Shown in pieces: positions 6,021-8,119 of a stretch of 8,119 nucleotides of DNA; position 1 is the first letter of the stretch; each line of letters begins with the position of its first letter. The stretch covers positions 1 through 8,119 of the forward strand of contig JAAXJP010000500.1 of assembly GCA_012269805.1 (NCBI GenBank), written 5' to 3'. Under the pieces are notes generated by a model. That model was not told the DNA's origin. It was given only the letters and a program-made list of their open reading frames with translations, and did no database searches. The position numbers and the translations under genes were made by a program. Source of the DNA: Rubrivirga sp. (lineage in GTDB: Bacteria; Bacteroidota; Rhodothermia; Rhodothermales; Rubricoccaceae).

Positions 6021-6977
6021 ATGCACCGCATTCTGCAAACCCTCTCCATGCTAGTCGCGTCTGCACTTGCCGCTCTGGCCCAAGACGTCGGCGGCCCTGA
6101 ATACTTCCCATACGTGGTTGGGGATCGCTGGGTCTATGACGTCGAGGGAACCACAGCCAACGGGGACACCATCCGCGCCGTGGTAGACTGGACGGTACTT
6201 GAGATCGATACCACTCCGGACGCGGACACCGTTTGGGTGAGGAGCGTGCGCCGCGACCTTGACGGTGAAATATCGGAGGCGACGTGCAAGTTCGAGCGCT
6301 CCCGTGGGACATACCAATTCCTACGGGGGTACTCATCCTCTCCGTTGTGCCGGTCGAGCGGAGGATTCCCCTTCGGGAACGGCCTCACGACGAGCTACCC
6401 CTTCCTGAACAACCTTGTGGCCACCGGTAGCGCAGAGGTCTCGGTCGGCACTGGGGTGTACGTGACCGAGACGGCCACGGCGTCGTTCCGTAACTCTTAC
6501 ACGAGTGGCCCCAACCAGCCGTACGTTCACAGTGACACGCACGTGCGCACTCACCTAGCCGAGGGAATCGGGTTTACTCGGATCGAGGTCATTGAGACGG
6601 AGTACCGAGGCGGGCTCATCGGCTACACCCACAGGGACACAGTCCGGGCGACGCTCATCGGAGCGGATGTGGGGGGGGACACCTTCGGCGACATCCAGCC
6701 CGTCGCCTCTGAGCCCGTCACGGAGGCAGAAACGGTGTCCATATCGATCGGACCGAATCCAGTCCGAGGGAGAGCGAGAGCCTGGCTCTCCGGAGAGCCA
6801 GGAAGACGGATTCATCTCTCCGTGTTCGACGTGCAGGGTCGGGAGGTCCTGAACCTCGAAGGCCAGGCGGGAGAGACGGTCACTTTAGACTTCGGTGGGG
6901 TCTCACCCGGCCTGTATATCGTCCGAGCAAGGTCTAGTGGAGCATCGGCATCCACTCGGGTATTGGATGTTCGCTAG
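6021..6977 (+). CDS. Secreted protein with T9SS (Por) C-terminal sorting domain
   Basis: The 318-residue protein starts with a signal peptide (basic HR, then a hydrophobic stretch to residue 20; likely cleavage ALA|QD). The body (about 21-230) begins with YFPYVVGDRWVYD (28-40), a pattern common in exported Bacteroidota/Rhodothermota proteins, and is predicted beta-rich; Cys89 and Cys110 could form a disulfide. The last about 80 residues form a type A sorting domain: ISIGPNPVRGRARAWLSGEP (241-260), HLSVFDVQGREVLNL (265-279), then GVSPGLYIVRARSSG (293-307) and a short basic tail, as needed for export and cell-surface attachment by the type IX secretion system. The function of the body is unknown to me. 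GC content (about 60%) is clearly below the upstream genes, suggesting transfer. No Shine-Dalgarno is visible; ATG 6021 is preferred over ATG 6048 because it gives a complete signal peptide. A 22-bp perfect palindrome lies in the coding sequence at 6781-6802. Confidence 0.85.
   Translation: MHRILQTLSMLVASALAALAQDVGGPEYFPYVVGDRWVYDVEGTTANGDTIRAVVDWTVLEIDTTPDADTVWVRSVRRDLDGEISEATCKFERSRGTYQFLRGYSSSPLCRSSGGFPFGNGLTTSYPFLNNLVATGSAEVSVGTGVYVTETATASFRNSYTSGPNQPYVHSDTHVRTHLAEGIGFTRIEVIETEYRGGLIGYTHRDTVRATLIGADVGGDTFGDIQPVASEPVTEAETVSISIGPNPVRGRARAWLSGEPGRRIHLSVFDVQGREVLNLEGQAGETVTLDFGGVSPGLYIVRARSSGASASTRVLDVR
6781..6802. repeat. Perfect 22-bp palindrome inside the T9SS-protein gene
   Basis: The left half is CCTGGCTCTCC and the right half its exact reverse complement. 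It encodes residues 254-261, the start of the sorting domain. In RNA it can form a 9-bp stem with a CCGG loop. GAATCC (6755-6760) and GGATTC (6808-6813) form a further inverted pair enclosing it. Confidence 0.9.
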
Positions 6978-6984
6978 AGAGAGG

Positions 6985-7127
6985 CGGTGCCGTAGAACCC
7001 GCCACTGCAGGCCGACATGGGGCGTGAGCGTTCCCGGCTCGTTCGAGCGCCCGCGCTGACATAGCTTCGTCCATCCATCCTGCCATCTGCCCCACGCGGC
7101 TGAGTGGCAAACTGTTCTGCGGCTCTG
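6985..7127. repeat. attC-like imperfect palindrome between the T9SS and esterase genes
   Basis: The arms fold back over about 28 base pairs: 6989-6998 with 7114-7123 (ten pairs, one G-T), an unpaired spacer (6999-7000 opposite 7109-7113), 7001-7006 with 7103-7108, then 7009-7014 with 7097-7101 and 7016-7023 with 7089-7096, interrupted by one-sided bulges at 7011 and 7015 and one mismatch (7017/7095). The terminal part contains a small hairpin, GCTCG TT CGAGC (7037-7048). Two paired box regions split by an unpaired spacer, extra bases on the 5' arm, a variable tip and a total of about 140 bp are the architecture of integron attC sites. The alternative is a MITE- or REP-like palindromic element, or a large terminator. 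Confidence 0.75.
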
Positions 7128-7135
7128 GCACGGCT

Positions 7136-7143
7136 TATTCCTC
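7136..7143 (+). promoter_or_regulatory. Possible -7-like box of the esterase gene
   Basis: TATTCCTC ends 6 nt before the ATG at 7150, a position similar to the boxes of the RDD and GT2 genes. The match is partial, the downstream GGC is missing and there is no clear -33 element. No Shine-Dalgarno precedes this start, so a near-leaderless transcript is possible. Confidence 0.25.
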
Positions 7144-7149
7144 TCGAAC

Positions 7150-8034
7150 ATGATCCGGACCGTCATCGCTCTGGTTCCCCTCCTCGCCCTCACCGCTTGC
7201 GGCACCTCTAATAATGCACGATCGGTCAGATCGATAGATTCTTTGACAACCACGGTAGAGATGGAGACTTCACTGGTGCCGAAGTCAGTGAGGTACCACG
7301 TTTATCTTCCGCCCTCGTACCAAAGTGGAGAGGAGCGGACTTATCCGGTTATTTACTGGTTGCACGGTTCAGGTGGATATCCACCGGGTGTCGTTGCGAT
7401 GCTGGCTCGTCGGTTCGACAATGCGATCAGGAATGGTCGTATACCTGAACATCTGGTCGTATTTACGGATGGGTTAGAGGATACAATGTGGCTAAATTCG
7501 AAAGATGGCACCGTCGCAGTGGAGGATTTGTTCATACAGGAATTGGTGCCTCACATCGACTCCACCTATCGCACGATCGCATCGCGAGGCGGGCGGATCC
7601 TTGAAGGCGCCAGCATGGGAGGCTACGGGGCCGCCCGGTTCGGTTTCAAGTACCCAGACCTTTTTGCGGCCGTATCAATGATCAATCCAGGGCCGATGCA
7701 GCCTATTCTAGATGTCGATGAGGCCCCACTCAGGGGGCGTGATCGAGCACAGGAAACATTGGATGGTGTGTATGGCGGCGACCAGAGATATTTTATGGAG
7801 CAAAGTCCATGGCGTTTAGTGGAACAAAACGCAAGCGCGATTAGGTCAAGCGTCGAAGTGAGAATGATTCTTGGCGAGTTGGATTTGATCACACCAAACA
7901 ACATTCGTTTTTCTGAACATATGAAGGATCTAAATATTGATCATCAGGTCATGATTATACCTGACGTTGGTCATGATGGGCCACGCGCAATGTTCTCCGC
8001 TCTGACGGATGACTATTGGGACTTTTTCAACTGA
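7150..8034 (+). CDS. Putative esterase lipoprotein (alpha/beta hydrolase, esterase D family)
   Basis: The 294-residue protein has a lipoprotein signal peptide with lipobox LTAC (14-17; Cys17 the lipidated residue), so it is expected to be membrane-anchored outside the cytosol. The rest is an alpha/beta-hydrolase of the putative esterase family (esterase D / feruloyl esterase-like). Visible elements are RYHVYLPPSY (48-57), the oxyanion-region VIYWLHGSGG (67-76), the nucleophile elbow GASMGGYGAARF (153-164; Ser155), acid residue Asp245 in ILGELDLITPN (240-250) and His275 in PDVGHDGP (271-278). It would hydrolyse carboxylic ester bonds; the substrate cannot be read from the sequence, and acetyl or feruloyl esters of polysaccharides are only typical of the family. 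GC content is low (about 42% in one counted line; 40-50% overall), far from the chromosomal genes upstream and different from the T9SS gene, so it was probably acquired separately. All catalytic residues are present and the frame is intact. Confidence 0.88.
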   Translation: MIRTVIALVPLLALTACGTSNNARSVRSIDSLTTTVEMETSLVPKSVRYHVYLPPSYQSGEERTYPVIYWLHGSGGYPPGVVAMLARRFDNAIRNGRIPEHLVVFTDGLEDTMWLNSKDGTVAVEDLFIQELVPHIDSTYRTIASRGGRILEGASMGGYGAARFGFKYPDLFAAVSMINPGPMQPILDVDEAPLRGRDRAQETLDGVYGGDQRYFMEQSPWRLVEQNASAIRSSVEVRMILGELDLITPNNIRFSEHMKDLNIDHQVMIIPDVGHDGPRAMFSALTDDYWDFFN

Positions 8035-8042
8035 AAGAGAAT

Positions 8043-8062
8043 AAGCGGACCATCGGTCGCTT
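8043..8062 (+). terminator. Hairpin 8 nt after the esterase stop
   Basis: AAGCGGACC (8043-8051) pairs with GGTCGCTT (8055-8062) around an ATC loop, giving eight base pairs with one bulged G. No T-tract follows, and an SD-led CDS starts 15 nt later, so it may attenuate or process rather than end transcription. Confidence 0.4.
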
Positions 8063-8064
8063 GA

Positions 8065-8069
8065 AGGAG
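8065..8069 (+). promoter_or_regulatory. Shine-Dalgarno AGGAG for the CDS at 8077
   Basis: AGGAG is 7 nt upstream of ATG 8077-8079. It is the clearest ribosome-binding site in the window and decides the start of the partial gene at the right edge. Confidence 0.6.
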
Positions 8070-8076
8070 TCGCTAG

Positions 8077-8119
8077 ATGGGAGCATCTGGCGTGAAGGTT
8101 GTGCCACGGCGGGCCCGAT
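8077..8119 (+). CDS. N-terminal fragment of an unidentified gene (cut by window edge)
   Basis: ATG at 8077 follows a good AGGAG and opens a frame to the end of the window (MGASGVKVVPRRAR...), 14 codons only. That is too short to recognise. It is on the same strand as the esterase, with 42 bp between stop and start, so it may be part of the same transfer unit. Composition rises again toward the edge (GCC, CGG, CCC-rich codons). The start codon is inside a possible 9-bp stem (8071-8092). Confidence 0.45.
   Translation, partial: MGASGVKVVPRRAR

Larger units (their letters stand above)
6005..7114 (+). mobile_element. Candidate integron-like gene cassette (hypothesis)
   Basis: If the GTT triplets at 6004-6006 and 7114-7116 mark crossover points as in integrons (cut between G and TT), this 1110-bp unit is one cassette: a short leader of 16 nt, a single CDS and a terminal palindrome. 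The first bases of the unit, TTCTACGGCAC, are perfectly complementary to GTGCCGTAGAA at 6987-6997. That is what a circularised cassette would need to rebuild its own site; the next unit starts with the slightly different TTCTGCGGC. The boxes (GTTCTAC, GTTCTGC) match integron GTTRRRY at only five of seven positions and no integrase is in the window, so this remains inference. Confidence 0.35.

Noticed and set aside
6001..7001. Transposon with 15-bp terminal inverted repeats
   Set aside because: No transposase is inside, and the bases outside the two repeats show no target-site duplication (only a shared CTGCA at unequal distances). The cassette model explains the repeats better.
7030..7056. 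A tRNA-like T-arm (GGCTCGTTCGAGCGCC)
   Set aside because: No acceptor, D or anticodon arms can be placed around it; the stem is better seen as the tip of the larger palindrome.
6903..7253. Minus-strand open frames across the T9SS-esterase gap
   Set aside because: They span the palindrome and the ends of two good genes, lack domain features and have no RBS.
8098..8118. A third recombination arm at GTTGTGCC...CCCG near the right edge
   Set aside because: Only GTGCC and CCCG resemble the other arms, no partner arm exists between 8035 and 8076, and a SD-led reading frame covers it.

Overview
The window looks like a piece of a very GC-rich bacterial chromosome, most likely a pigmented member of the Rhodothermota (Rubricoccaceae-like). 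This is inferred from three things: a crtB-cruF carotenoid pair, a secreted protein with a type IX secretion (Por) C-terminal sorting domain, and start-proximal elements resembling Bacteroidota-type -7 boxes. The sampled lines I counted by eye from 1-5920 range from about 72% to 90% GC.

Layout. Positions 1-1415 (minus) carry a translationally coupled carotenoid pair: cruF (1',2'-hydratase) overlaps the start of crtB (phytoene synthase, cut by the window edge). Divergent from cruF is a WbqC-like gene (1498-2181, plus), convergent with an RDD-family membrane protein (2206-2988, minus). Next, also minus, is a two-gene unit with a 4-bp ATGA overlap: a polyprenol-phosphate-type GT2 glycosyltransferase (4714-5454) and a 550-aa multispanning membrane protein with GT-C-like organisation (3065-4717). 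Together these suggest lipid-linked sugar transfer at the membrane. A small gene of a family I cannot name (5597-5977, plus) reads away from the GT2 gene.

At about 5923-6004 the character of the sequence changes. A cluster of TCACYAGAT repeats and a 34-nt inverted repeat cover the end of the small gene. After that come two plus-strand genes of foreign composition: a secreted T9SS-sorted protein (6021-6977, about 60% GC) and an esterase lipoprotein (7150-8034, about 40-50% GC). A third, partial plus-strand CDS starts at 8077 with a good ribosome-binding site.

Most notable observation: between the T9SS gene and the esterase gene lies an imperfect palindrome of about 140 bp (6985-7127). Its arms pair over about 28 bp and are interrupted by an unpaired spacer and one-sided bulges. 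Its 3' arm (CCATCTGC...GTTCTGCGGC) recurs just before the T9SS gene (CCATCTGC...GTTCTACGGC). Its 5' arm is a perfect 15-bp inverted copy of the sequence before the T9SS gene. Size, position, shape and the match of each arm to the start of the cassette it would close all resemble an integron attC site. However, the boxes do not fit the GTTRRRY consensus and no integrase is in view. I propose a candidate integron-like cassette array, possibly with divergent recombination sites, as the most interesting hypothesis here; it is not proven.
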